Origin: Bacillota bacterium
GTDB taxonomy: Bacteria; Bacillota; UBA994
Direction: 5' to 3'
NCBI GenBank assembly: GCA_018725535.1
Contig: QLUS01000005.1
Span: forward strand, 1 to 27,909
DNA: 27,909 bases
The notes under the pieces were generated by a model. It was not told the origin of the DNA, ran no database searches, and worked only from the letters and a program-made list of their open reading frames with translations. The stretch's first letter is position 1, and each line of letters starts with the position of its first letter. Positions 7,188-14,435 of the stretch are shown here, piece by piece. A program made the translations under genes and the position numbers.

Positions 7188-8216
7188 CTAAATAATCAGC
7201 ATCGCGTCGCCAAAGGAGAAGAACCTGTAACGCTCCAAAATGGCAGCTTGATAGGCGTTTAGCACGTTCTCTCGCCCCGCTAACGCGGCAACGAGCATAA
7301 TCAAAGTTGACTTCGGGAGGTGAAAATTGGTAATCAGGCCGTCTACGGCGCGGAAGCGGTGCCCCGGATAGATAAAGATATCCGTCCAGCCGGACGCCGC
7401 TTGGACGTGCCCTCGTTCATCGGCTAATGTTTCGAGGGTGCGAAGCGGGGTTGTGCCAACAACGATTACCTTGTTGCCTCTCTGCCGCGCTCTATTGATA
7501 GCCGCCGCAGTTTCGGGACTAACCTCGTAGTATTCGCTGTGCATTTTGTGCTCGGCAATCTCCTCCACTTGCACCGGTCTAAACGTACCCAGCCCAATAT
7601 GCAGCGTCAAGAAGACTATCTCAATCCCTTTGTCCTTGATCTCCTCAAGTAGAGTCTGTGTGAAGTGCAGGCCCGCCGTCGGAGCTGCCGCCGAGCCTAA
7701 GTTCTTGGAGTATACCGTCTGGTACCTCTCCTTATCGGCTAACTGCTCTTTAATGTATGGGGGAAGCGGCATTTGCCCTAGGCGATCTAGCGCGGCATGA
7801 AAGTCGCCCTCTACGGTAAAGCGCACAATTTTGCCGCCCGCAGCGGTATCACCAAGCACTGTAGCAGACATTTCGCCCTGACCGAAGTCAACTTCTGTGC
7901 CTTCGCGCAGTCGCTTGCCCGGGCGCGCCAACACTTCCCATTCGTAGGCTGTTGACAGTGCTTTCAGCAGAACTACCTCAATCACCGCGCCGGTTTGCCG
8001 TTTGCGCCCCAGCAAACGAGCCGGCAGCACCTTAGTGTCGTTAAGCACTAGTACATCCCCCGGGTTTAAGTAGCGCAGAACAGCGGGGAACTGCCGGTGG
8101 TCAATCGCTCCGCTACCTTTGTGCAAAACCAGCAAACGCGAAGCCGCCCGTTCCGGCAGCGGATGCTGCGCTATGAGTTCGGGCGGCAAAGAAAAATCAA
8201 AGTCGCTGACTTTCAC
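7188..8216 (-). CDS. queA: S-adenosylmethionine:tRNA ribosyltransferase-isomerase
   Basis: QueA transfers and rearranges the ribosyl group of SAM onto preQ1-modified tRNA to give epoxyqueuosine. The 342-residue protein starts with the characteristic DFDFSLPPELIAQ-P sequence and continues through LVLNDTKVLPARL, SAAAPTAGLHFT, LHIGLGTFRPV, HSEYYEV and ITNFHLPKSTLIMLV. All are family blocks, so it looks intact and full length. GTG 8216 follows AAAGGAG by 7 bases. It sits between spoIID and tgt on the same strand. Confidence 0.96.
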   Translation of the reverse strand: MKVSDFDFSLPPELIAQHPLPERAASRLLVLHKGSGAIDHRQFPAVLRYLNPGDVLVLNDTKVLPARLLGRKRQTGAVIEVVLLKALSTAYEWEVLARPGKRLREGTEVDFGQGEMSATVLGDTAAGGKIVRFTVEGDFHAALDRLGQMPLPPYIKEQLADKERYQTVYSKNLGSAAAPTAGLHFTQTLLEEIKDKGIEIVFLTLHIGLGTFRPVQVEEIAEHKMHSEYYEVSPETAAAINRARQRGNKVIVVGTTPLRTLETLADERGHVQAASGWTDIFIYPGHRFRAVDGLITNFHLPKSTLIMLVAALAGRENVLNAYQAAILERYRFFSFGDAMLII

Positions 8217-8249
8217 GCTCGTTCTCCTTTCGGGAATGTGGCCGTTCTT

Positions 8250-10067
8250 CTAATGGGGGATATCGGCGATCCAGATGCCGCGGTAATAATGTACTAAGAT
8301 CTCGCGATAGCTATGCCCTAGTTCAGCCATACCGCGGGCACCCCATTGACTCATACCTACGCCATGCCCCCAGCCGCTACCAACAAAGACGAAACTGCTA
8401 GGGATAGAACGGAGTGTGCTGGTCACGCTCGCTCCGCGCACAGTATGTTCCGGCGCTAGGAGCAAGTCTTGCACGCCTGCGGCAGTGGCCACTTGCGTGC
8501 CTTGCAGCCCGGGTAAGTTGGCCGTGGCATGAGCACTTTGCACGACTACGGGGGCCACGCGGCTCGTTACCGTATACATGGTGGAGCGCAACGCAAATAG
8601 TCCTGTACTGCCGTCCGGCAGTCGCGGTTGTTGCCGCCTAAGAGACATACGGCCCGCCGTGCCAGTTATGGAGAGGGTCGAGACTCGTCCTGACGGGAAG
8701 CGGCTCTCTACTGTAACTGCAAGCACCGTGCCAACGTCTGTCCCGTTAAACCGAGCTATCTGTTGCATTTGCGCCTGCGTAAGCTCTTGCTCCCAGCGTG
8801 CGTGCGTCGACCCAGCTAGGGCTCCAAACGGGTCGGAAACGCCAATGAGATAAGGGATAGCCCTTGTCCACACATGCTCGACATTCTCGGTGTGCCCGCC
8901 GCTGTCCGAGTGGTAAAAGGTCGAAGCGGGCCTGCCGTTAAAGAGGGCGATAACTCCTTTGGTCTCGTCCACGGCTTGATTGGAATTCGGGTGCTCCCAT
9001 TCTACCCCGCCGTAGGCTTGACAACAAGTGCTGAGGTGACAGAGGTCAAACCCTAGAGCCGCATGCCTATTCCGATTGGCATAGGCGTAAGTGCGCGCAA
9101 CAACCGCCTGCGCTTTTAGCGCCTCAATGTGCCAGCTAGCCGGCATTTCTCGCGGCACGACGCTCTTGAGATAATCGTCGACGTGCATGAGACCAACGAC
9201 CATAAACCGATTCATTTGGTCGAGTGTAAATTCGAACACCCCGCGGTGCCGCCGACTCTCTACGCTCATAAAGTCGGCGCTGCTCGCCGCGCGGAGCGTA
9301 AGCCCAGAGAGATTAGCGTAGACAAATAGGAGTCTACCGTCTTGGCTAATAACGTGGATGCGCCTGAAGTCTCTAGGGAGAGATTCCCACACTAACTCCG
9401 GCGCAGCTGCAACTAATGCTACCCGCAGAGAGTCAATTAAGGTTGTGTCCGTGGCAAAGCCCACGGCAATTCGCCACGCGCCATCAAAGTACAGCCTGCC
9501 CTCTAGCCCCGCGCTTACCAACCGCTCGCGCACAGCCTGCGCCGCTTCGATAGACGGCAAGGAACCGCTAACAAGCGCCAGCATTCCCCGCACCGTGACC
9601 CCGTTTATCCCGGCTGCAGCCAGCCCGGGCAGATGCTGCACGGCCTGTTCGACGGTCGCAAACAAGCCTCCCGCCACCATAAACCCGGCACTCTCCCGCA
9701 AGATAAAGGCAGGACCACTCCCGGCTGACCACCGCGACAAAACTTGTGCGGCGGCCGCTTGGTCGCCAAAGGGGCCTGCGACCAAGCGGACAGCCTCACG
9801 GTAAATTTGCCAGCCTCCGCTTTCGTCTGCGAGAAGCGGAATTACCGCGCCGTCCGGCGCGGTCAAGCCAAACTCGACGCGCGCGCTCGAGTTTAGGCGC
9901 ACTGTAGCCAAAGCATTTGCCCCGTGGTGAATGCCTATGCGAAACATAGGGTTATCTAGCGCCACCCCGTCTGCATATGTGGCGCGATCAAACAAGAAGA
10001 GTGGCAGGGCCAAGCTTAGGCACAAGATAACCACTAACACTGCTGTCCTGACGCTAGTTCCACGCAT
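8250..10067 (-). CDS. SpoIID/LytB-domain protein with long N-terminal region
   Basis: SpoIID-family proteins are lytic transglycosylases that thin peptidoglycan during engulfment in sporulation. This 605-residue protein has a signal or anchor segment (8-27), a large N-terminal part (about 40-235) that probably contains SPOR-like repeats (WQIYREAVRLVAGPF and WRIAVGF look like such strands), and a SpoIID domain from about 240. The candidate catalytic Glu307 lies in VVPREMP; KAQAVVARTYAY, YHSDSGGHTENVE and the terminal GWGHGVGMSQWGA (565-577) are diagnostic. At about twice the length of B. subtilis SpoIID it is the long form common in Clostridia. GGGGTG upstream serves as ribosome site. Whether it is the engulfment SpoIID or a paralog cannot be decided here. 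Confidence 0.9.
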   Translation of the reverse strand: MRGTSVRTAVLVVILCLSLALPLFLFDRATYADGVALDNPMFRIGIHHGANALATVRLNSSARVEFGLTAPDGAVIPLLADESGGWQIYREAVRLVAGPFGDQAAAAQVLSRWSAGSGPAFILRESAGFMVAGGLFATVEQAVQHLPGLAAAGINGVTVRGMLALVSGSLPSIEAAQAVRERLVSAGLEGRLYFDGAWRIAVGFATDTTLIDSLRVALVAAAPELVWESLPRDFRRIHVISQDGRLLFVYANLSGLTLRAASSADFMSVESRRHRGVFEFTLDQMNRFMVVGLMHVDDYLKSVVPREMPASWHIEALKAQAVVARTYAYANRNRHAALGFDLCHLSTCCQAYGGVEWEHPNSNQAVDETKGVIALFNGRPASTFYHSDSGGHTENVEHVWTRAIPYLIGVSDPFGALAGSTHARWEQELTQAQMQQIARFNGTDVGTVLAVTVESRFPSGRVSTLSITGTAGRMSLRRQQPRLPDGSTGLFALRSTMYTVTSRVAPVVVQSAHATANLPGLQGTQVATAAGVQDLLLAPEHTVRGASVTSTLRSIPSSFVFVGSGWGHGVGMSQWGARGMAELGHSYREILVHYYRGIWIADIPH

Positions 10068-10097
10068 TGGCTGTCTTCACCCCGCTAGTTTTTCGTT

Positions 10098-10226
10098 CTC
10101 AGTGCTCAGTGCTCAGTAGATTACGGCTTACGGCGGAAAGCGGAAAGCGGAAAGCCACCCCGTCTTTGATTTTTGATTTTTGATTTTTGATTTTTGTTTG
10201 CTTCCAAGCGGACAGCGGACAGCCAC
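10098..10226. repeat. island of simple tandem repeats between queH and spoIID
   Basis: Four adjacent short tandem arrays fill most of this intergenic gap: CTCAGTG-type repeats (10098-10116), GCGGAAA repeats (10133-10155), TTTTTGA repeats (about 10165-10196) and GCGGACA repeats (10208-10224). The GCGGAAA array ends in AAGCCACC and the GCGGACA array in AGCCAC, so the two are related. The GCGGAAA-GCCAC core recurs inverted at 26431-26456. The island separates queH (stop 10266) from the spoIID start (10067) and contains no ORF or clear promoter. Confidence 0.85.
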
Positions 10227-10265
10227 TTCACATGATTTACATTCGCCACGTCTCGCGGTTTTCCT

Positions 10266-10808
10266 CTATTTCTTGCCCTTCCGCCGCGTCTGACGTTCGT
10301 AGTCGCTCAAGCGGCAGCCGCAGTAGTTCTGGCGGTAGAGCCCGAGCTCACGGGTGGGGGCAAAGGTCTCACGAAAATGGAGGCGGAAATCTTGATAGTA
10401 AAACTGAATGCCTACTGCCTCCGCCACTGCCTGAGCTACAGCTACTAGATCAGCGTGTTTTTGATGGGGGCTAATCAGGAGCGTAGTAGAGAAAGCATCG
10501 TAAGCTTCGGCTTTTGCCCGTAAAGCCGTCTTTACCAGCCGCAAATGATAACAAGCGCGACACCTGCTAGGCAAAGAGCCTGCTACTTCTCTAATCCACT
10601 CCGTCGCATCGTACGAATCGTCATGCAGCAACGAGACTCCGACGTTACTTGCGAAGACGCGAGCAGCCCCAAGCCGCCGAGCGTACTCGTCATAGGGATG
10701 AATGTTGGGATTATAGAAGTAACAGGAGACCTCGTGCCCTTCGTCCTTCAGGTGTTTAGTCACGTAAGTAGCGCAGGGGCCGCAACAGGTGTGCAGTAGA
10801 ATACCCAT
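10266..10808 (-). CDS. queH: epoxyqueuosine reductase QueH
   Basis: QueH performs the last step of queuosine synthesis, reducing epoxyqueuosine in tRNA; it is the cobalamin-independent alternative to QueG. The 180-residue protein has all the expected cysteine motifs: LLHTCCGPC (Cys8, Cys9, Cys12), RCRACYHLR (Cys83, Cys86) and QNYCGC (Cys163, Cys165), plus FYNPNIHPYDEY and DFR. These ligate an Fe-S cluster and a second metal site. ATG 10808 follows GAGGT by 5 bases and gives the normal N-terminus; the frame continues upstream to 10838 without support. It starts 7 bases after ruvB and precedes spoIID-queA-tgt, so three queuosine genes are clustered. Confidence 0.93.
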   Translation of the reverse strand: MGILLHTCCGPCATYVTKHLKDEGHEVSCYFYNPNIHPYDEYARRLGAARVFASNVGVSLLHDDSYDATEWIREVAGSLPSRCRACYHLRLVKTALRAKAEAYDAFSTTLLISPHQKHADLVAVAQAVAEAVGIQFYYQDFRLHFRETFAPTRELGLYRQNYCGCRLSDYERQTRRKGKK

Positions 10809-10815
10809 GTTTACC

Positions 10816-11817
10816 TCACTCTTTGTTCCAGTCCACATTCATGTGGTTATACGCCAGACGGGAAGCGAGTCGACCGCGCGGCGTCCTCTGCAGAAAACCA
10901 AGCTGCAGCAGGAATGGCTCAATGACATCCTCAATCGTCTCTGGCGCTTCGCTAATGGCTGCCGCCATAGTCTCTAATCCGACCGGGCCGCCGTCAAACT
11001 TAACCAGCAAGGCCTCTAGGAGCTTGCGGTCAACCGCATCTAGCCCTAGGGCATCAACCTCAAGCATATCTAGCGCTCTGTCAGCAAGCAGAGCGGTAAT
11101 CTCCCCTTCACCGCGTACTTCCGCAAAGTCGCGCACCCGGCGCAACAACCTGTTTACCACGCGCGGTGTGCCGCGTGAACGTCGCGCCAGTTCTTCGGCT
11201 CCCCGTTGTTCGATACTGACAGACAGGATACGGGCGGAGCGGCGGACAATCTGCTCAAGTTCCGACGGCGTGTAGAACTCCAAGCGGCAAATGACGCCAA
11301 AACGGTCCCGCAGCGGAGAGGTAAGCGACCCGGCCCGGGTAGTAGCGCCAATTAGCGTAAACTTAGGTAAATCTAGGCGAATGCTACGTGCGCTCGGCCC
11401 CTTGCCGATGACAATATCTAGAGCGAAGTCTTCTAGGGCGGGATACAGCACTTCCTCGACAGAGCGACTCAAGCGGTGGATTTCGTCAATAAACAAGCAG
11501 TCATTCTCAGCCAAATTGGTAAGTATGGCGGCGGCGTCGCCAGGGCGCTCAATCGCCGGCCCGGAGGTAACGCGCAGTTGTACGCCTACTTCGTTGGCTA
11601 TCACACCGGCTAACGTCGTCTTGCCTAACCCAGGGGGGCCGTAGAGCAAGACGTGGTCAAGCGGTTCCCTGCGCCGCTTGGCAGCTTCAATAAACATCTG
11701 CAGGTTTTCTTTGGCTTTACTTTGGCCGATGTATTCCCGCAGGTACTTGGGGCGCAGGCTCGTATCTAACGCTTCCTCAGCGGTCTCTGCATTGGTGCTA
11801 ATAATTCTTCTCTCCAA
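10816..11817 (-). CDS. ruvB: Holliday junction branch-migration ATPase RuvB
   Basis: RuvB is the hexameric AAA+ motor that drives branch migration with RuvA. The 333-residue protein has the Walker A GPPGLGKT (60-67), Walker B DEIH (111-114), sensor 1 GATTRAG (157-163), the arginine finger near Arg170 (PLRDRFG), and a C-terminal winged helix (LLQLGFLQRTPRGR). The open frame extends to 12021, but that extension overlaps ruvA out of frame. TTG 11817, with GGGAGAT 8 bases upstream, gives the family N-terminus (MERRIIS). It begins 5 bases after the ruvA stop. Confidence 0.96.
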   Translation of the reverse strand: MERRIISTNAETAEEALDTSLRPKYLREYIGQSKAKENLQMFIEAAKRRREPLDHVLLYGPPGLGKTTLAGVIANEVGVQLRVTSGPAIERPGDAAAILTNLAENDCLFIDEIHRLSRSVEEVLYPALEDFALDIVIGKGPSARSIRLDLPKFTLIGATTRAGSLTSPLRDRFGVICRLEFYTPSELEQIVRRSARILSVSIEQRGAEELARRSRGTPRVVNRLLRRVRDFAEVRGEGEITALLADRALDMLEVDALGLDAVDRKLLEALLVKFDGGPVGLETMAAAISEAPETIEDVIEPFLLQLGFLQRTPRGRLASRLAYNHMNVDWNKE

Positions 11818-11822
11818 AGCTG

Positions 11823-12437
11823 CTATCTCCCTTGTGCCAATGTTCTTAGTACGACCCGCAGGACCTCTTCCACCGTGGCCTCCGGTCCAAGCAATGCTAG
11901 TGCCTGCTTTAGGTGCGTTGAATACTCTGCCTCTCCATACCCGAGTCCCCGGAGTGCTCCCATGGCCTGCCCCTCTACGCCCTGTGTCAGGGCCACATAG
12001 GAGATAGCATGCGCAGTGCACGGCGCGAGTGATACATGACGCGAAAGCTTATCTTTTAGTTCTAGCACCAAACGTTCTGCCGTTTTGCGGCCAACGCTGG
12101 GTATCTTGGTCAGCCAAGCGACATCACCCGCCATAATCGCTCCATAGACCGCCATAGTGCTACCCGCAGCGCAAATACTAAGTGCTGCTTTAGGTCCAAT
12201 GCCCGTTACGCCAAGGAGCGCTTCAAATAGCTGAACTCCCTCGGCTTCCGGAAAGCCGTAAAGGGAGAGCTCGTCCTCCCGCACGTGCATGTACGTATAT
12301 AAAGTCACGTGTTCGTCGAGGGAGAGTTCAGCTAAGACTCTGCCTGTAGTAAAAATTCGGTAGCCAATGCCGTTGTTATCCACCACAGCCGCTGCAGGCG
12401 TCTTGTGCTTAAGCATGCCGGAGATGTAACTATACAT
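11823..12437 (-). CDS. ruvA: Holliday junction DNA-binding protein RuvA
   Basis: RuvA is the tetrameric subunit that recognises four-way junctions and recruits RuvB. The 204-residue protein has the N-terminal OB fold (MYSYISGML through EDELSLYGF), two helix-hairpin-helix motifs (LGVTGIGPKAALSI and IPSVGRKTAERLVLELKDKL), and a C-terminal three-helix domain (ALRGLGYGEAEY) that contacts RuvB. It overlaps the end of ruvC by 8 bases and is followed by ruvB, so ruvCAB form a tight operon. Confidence 0.96.
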   Translation of the reverse strand: MYSYISGMLKHKTPAAAVVDNNGIGYRIFTTGRVLAELSLDEHVTLYTYMHVREDELSLYGFPEAEGVQLFEALLGVTGIGPKAALSICAAGSTMAVYGAIMAGDVAWLTKIPSVGRKTAERLVLELKDKLSRHVSLAPCTAHAISYVALTQGVEGQAMGALRGLGYGEAEYSTHLKQALALLGPEATVEEVLRVVLRTLAQGR

Positions 12438-12936
12438 GGCGCTCCCCCTTGCTGACGGCGCGTCGGTAGCGATAGGACTGCAAGTGACAGAGACACATGG
12501 CTACAGCATCGGCAGCGTCATCGGGGCGAATTATGTCCTTTAGCCCAAGTAAAGACTGCACCATGCGCTGCACTTGCGCTTTGTCCGCGCGGCCATAGCC
12601 TGTAACTGCCTGTTTGACCTGCAAAGGCGTGTACTCTACGACTTCTAAACCATGTTGAGCCGCAACAAGTACAGCTACGCCTCTCGCCTGCCCTACAGCC
12701 AAAGCTGTAGTTACGTTGGTGTTAAAGAATAATTGCTCTACGGCCGCACAGTCGAGGGGAAAGCGGCGGCAGACAGCGTCAAGTCCCTGAAATATTAGTT
12801 TAAGTCGCTCCGGCAGAGGGGCGTGAGCAGGCGTGCGAATGGAGCCGTGCTCTAAAAGCGCAGCTTGGCTTTTTTGTTCCTCTACCACGCCGTACCCAGT
12901 TAAACCAATACCGGGGTCTATGCCAAGAATAATCAC
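12430..12936 (-). CDS. ruvC: Holliday junction resolvase RuvC
   Basis: RuvC is the dimeric endonuclease that cuts Holliday junctions. From GTG 12936 it has 168 residues, with acidic catalytic residues in ILGIDPG (Asp7), AAVEQLFF (Glu67) and RPDDAADAVA (Asp140, Asp143), a complete set. GTG 12936 lies 7 bases after GAGGGGAG. The same frame continues upstream through a tandem repeat to 13008 but that extension is repeat-derived and unlikely to be translated. The 20-bp repeat array begins 15 bases upstream of this start. Confidence 0.96.
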   Translation of the reverse strand: MIILGIDPGIGLTGYGVVEEQKSQAALLEHGSIRTPAHAPLPERLKLIFQGLDAVCRRFPLDCAAVEQLFFNTNVTTALAVGQARGVAVLVAAQHGLEVVEYTPLQVKQAVTGYGRADKAQVQRMVQSLLGLKDIIRPDDAADAVAMCLCHLQSYRYRRAVSKGERHV

Positions 12937-12951
12937 CCTATCACTCCCCTC

Positions 12952-13031
12952 GTGAATCTGAGATCCAATTAGTGAATCTGAGATCCAATTAGTGAATCTG
13001 AGATCCAATTAGTGAATCTGAGATCCAACTG
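12952..13031. repeat. four-copy 20-bp direct tandem repeat upstream of ruvC
   Basis: The unit GTGAATCTGAGATCCAATTA occurs four times head to tail with an exact 20-base period (starts at 12952, 12972, 12992 and 13012). The first three copies are identical and the last differs only at its final bases. It lies between the BofC-like gene and the ruvC ribosome site, so it is in the 5' leader if ruvC is transcribed from upstream. There are no spacers, which excludes a CRISPR array. A short inverted repeat (AACTG-aacat-CAGTT, 13027-13041) abuts the last copy. Confidence 0.95.
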
Positions 13032-13065
13032 AACATCAGTTCGTGATAGTGGCTGGTTTTCCTGC

Positions 13066-13599
13066 TCAGTATTCGATGCCTTCGAGAAATAGCATCAAGG
13101 CGTAGTCATCGCGGATGGGGATACCGCGCCTCAGGCTAGCTTGAAAATCTTTGGGTAGCAGCTCTAGACGCACTGCGGTCAGCTGCTTGAGTGGGGCGTC
13201 TTGGCGCGGGCTGCCGTAGTAGATGGCCACATATCCGTCCTTGACACCGGCAAAGTATTGCGGCTTACAGGCAGGACATAGCCCCGCGACACTACCCTGA
13301 CGCATGGCACCGGTTGCAGATGTCGAAATCGCCACATCCTCCCACACGATATCGCCCTCGGTCAGGTCAAAGTAGCGAAGTAATCCGGCGGCACCGTCCT
13401 GCGGGGAGTGGGAGTAATAATGGCCACAGGCGAAGCGCAGTCTGTAAGCTAAGAGCGACTCCACTGCATCGCCTAGCCCACTACCCTGCGGTAGCTCGGC
13501 CTCGGGAGGCAAAGGTTCAATCAAAAAGGCGTAAAGAATCGCGGCACACACTAGCGTCAACAGCGCTGCCGCACCTAGCAACCACAACTTCTTGGACAT
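13066..13599 (-). CDS. BofC C-terminal-domain-like protein
   Basis: This 177-residue protein has an N-terminal membrane anchor or signal (4-27) and a C-terminal region (YVAIYYGSP, TAVRLELLPKDF, LRRGIPIRDDYALMLFLEGIEY) resembling the C-terminal domain of BofC, the intercompartmental sporulation checkpoint protein of B. subtilis, and small clostridial proteins like it. The middle has a Cys58-x-His60 and a Cys108-x-x-Cys111 pair (FACGHYY and GLCPACK), which could bind a metal on the outer face of the membrane. The ATG at 13599 follows GGGGGGTG. It lies on the same strand between nadE and ruvC. Sporulation involvement is an inference from similarity and setting. Confidence 0.65.
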   Translation of the reverse strand: MSKKLWLLGAAALLTLVCAAILYAFLIEPLPPEAELPQGSGLGDAVESLLAYRLRFACGHYYSHSPQDGAAGLLRYFDLTEGDIVWEDVAISTSATGAMRQGSVAGLCPACKPQYFAGVKDGYVAIYYGSPRQDAPLKQLTAVRLELLPKDFQASLRRGIPIRDDYALMLFLEGIEY

Positions 13600-13639
13600 A
13601 AAGACACCCCCCTTGTCGGTAGGATGTCTCCTAGCTCGT

Positions 13640-13660
13640 GGAATATGCCTAGGGCATTCC
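13640..13660. other. imperfect hairpin between nadE and the BofC-like gene
   Basis: The gap holds an inverted repeat GGAAT-at-GCC/GGC-ATTCC with a two-base bulge around a TAG loop. No T-run follows on either strand, so it is not a standard terminator; it may be an mRNA processing or stability element. Confidence 0.3.
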
Positions 13661-13676
13661 GCCTCTCACGCCAATG

Positions 13677-14405
13677 TTACAACTTAGGCGTAGGCGGCAG
13701 CCGCTTCTTGTGCGCGCTTATCGCCGCTAAATGATCAACCCGCTCTTTTACATGCGGCTCGGCCTCGCCCGTTAAGATGTACTGGTCAAGCTCGGCATAG
13801 GTGACGCCTATTTCTTCCTCATCAGTCTGATTTATCCAAAGACCAGCAGTAGGAGGCTTATCCAAAATAACTTGCGGCACTTCTAGATATAGGGCTAGCT
13901 CCCTAACCTGGGCCTTGACTAGGGGAGCTAGCGGCATAAGATCTACACCCCCGTCGCCGTGCTTGGTGAAGTAGCCGACCGTGTACTCGCTAAGGTTTCC
14001 TGTTCCGAGCACCACACACGAATGCATGCTTGCGTAGAAGTAGAGAGCCGCCATGCGTAGCCGCGGCTTGATGTTAGCGAGAGTCGGGCGGGGTAGTTCA
14101 CCGCAAGCGAAAGGGGTGGATACTGCAGAGAGGAAAGCGTCATACGCAGTAGATAGGTCTACATCCAGCACTTTTAGGGCGAACGCTCTTGCCACCAATA
14201 GCGCGTGTTCGCGATCTATGGGGTCCGAGTGTATGGGCAAGATAACCCCGAGGGCGCATTCGGGCAGTGCGAGCTTGGCTAGCCCCGCAACCACCGCTGA
14301 ATCGAGGCCGCCACTTAAGCCAAACACCACACCGTTCATGTTAGCGGCGCGCACCTGTTGAGCGATCCACGCGCTGATCTTGCGCGCCATGACTGCTGCT
14401 TCCAT
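13677..14405 (-). CDS. nadE: NAD+ synthase, ammonia-dependent type
   Basis: NadE makes NAD from nicotinic acid adenine dinucleotide, ATP and ammonia, the last step of NAD synthesis. The 242-residue protein consists of the synthetase domain alone, with the ATP-pyrophosphatase loop SGGLDS (31-36), the NIKPRLRMAALYFYA helix, LGTGNLSEYTVGYFTKHGDGG, and PPTAGLW-QTDEEEIG. There is no N-terminal glutaminase domain, so it must use free ammonia or an external donor. The ATG at 14405 follows AAGGAGG by 6 bases. It lies downstream of ychF on the same strand. Confidence 0.94.
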   Translation of the reverse strand: MEAAVMARKISAWIAQQVRAANMNGVVFGLSGGLDSAVVAGLAKLALPECALGVILPIHSDPIDREHALLVARAFALKVLDVDLSTAYDAFLSAVSTPFACGELPRPTLANIKPRLRMAALYFYASMHSCVVLGTGNLSEYTVGYFTKHGDGGVDLMPLAPLVKAQVRELALYLEVPQVILDKPPTAGLWINQTDEEEIGVTYAELDQYILTGEAEPHVKERVDHLAAISAHKKRLPPTPKL

Positions 14406-14435
14406 GGCAATCCTCCTTAAGTAGTCGGTTGCGGT

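Noticed and set aside
11818..12021. N-terminal extension of RuvB
   Set aside because: The extra 68 codons lie inside ruvA in another frame and no RuvB has such a region; TTG 11817 has the ribosome site.
12937..13008. N-terminal extension of RuvC
   Set aside because: It is translated tandem repeat; the GTG at 12936 has a strong ribosome site and gives the family N-terminus.
12952..13031. CRISPR array
   Set aside because: The 20-bp units are directly adjacent with no spacers, and no cas genes are present.
13640..13660. Terminator of nadE
   Set aside because: The stem is bulged and short and no T-run follows on either strand.
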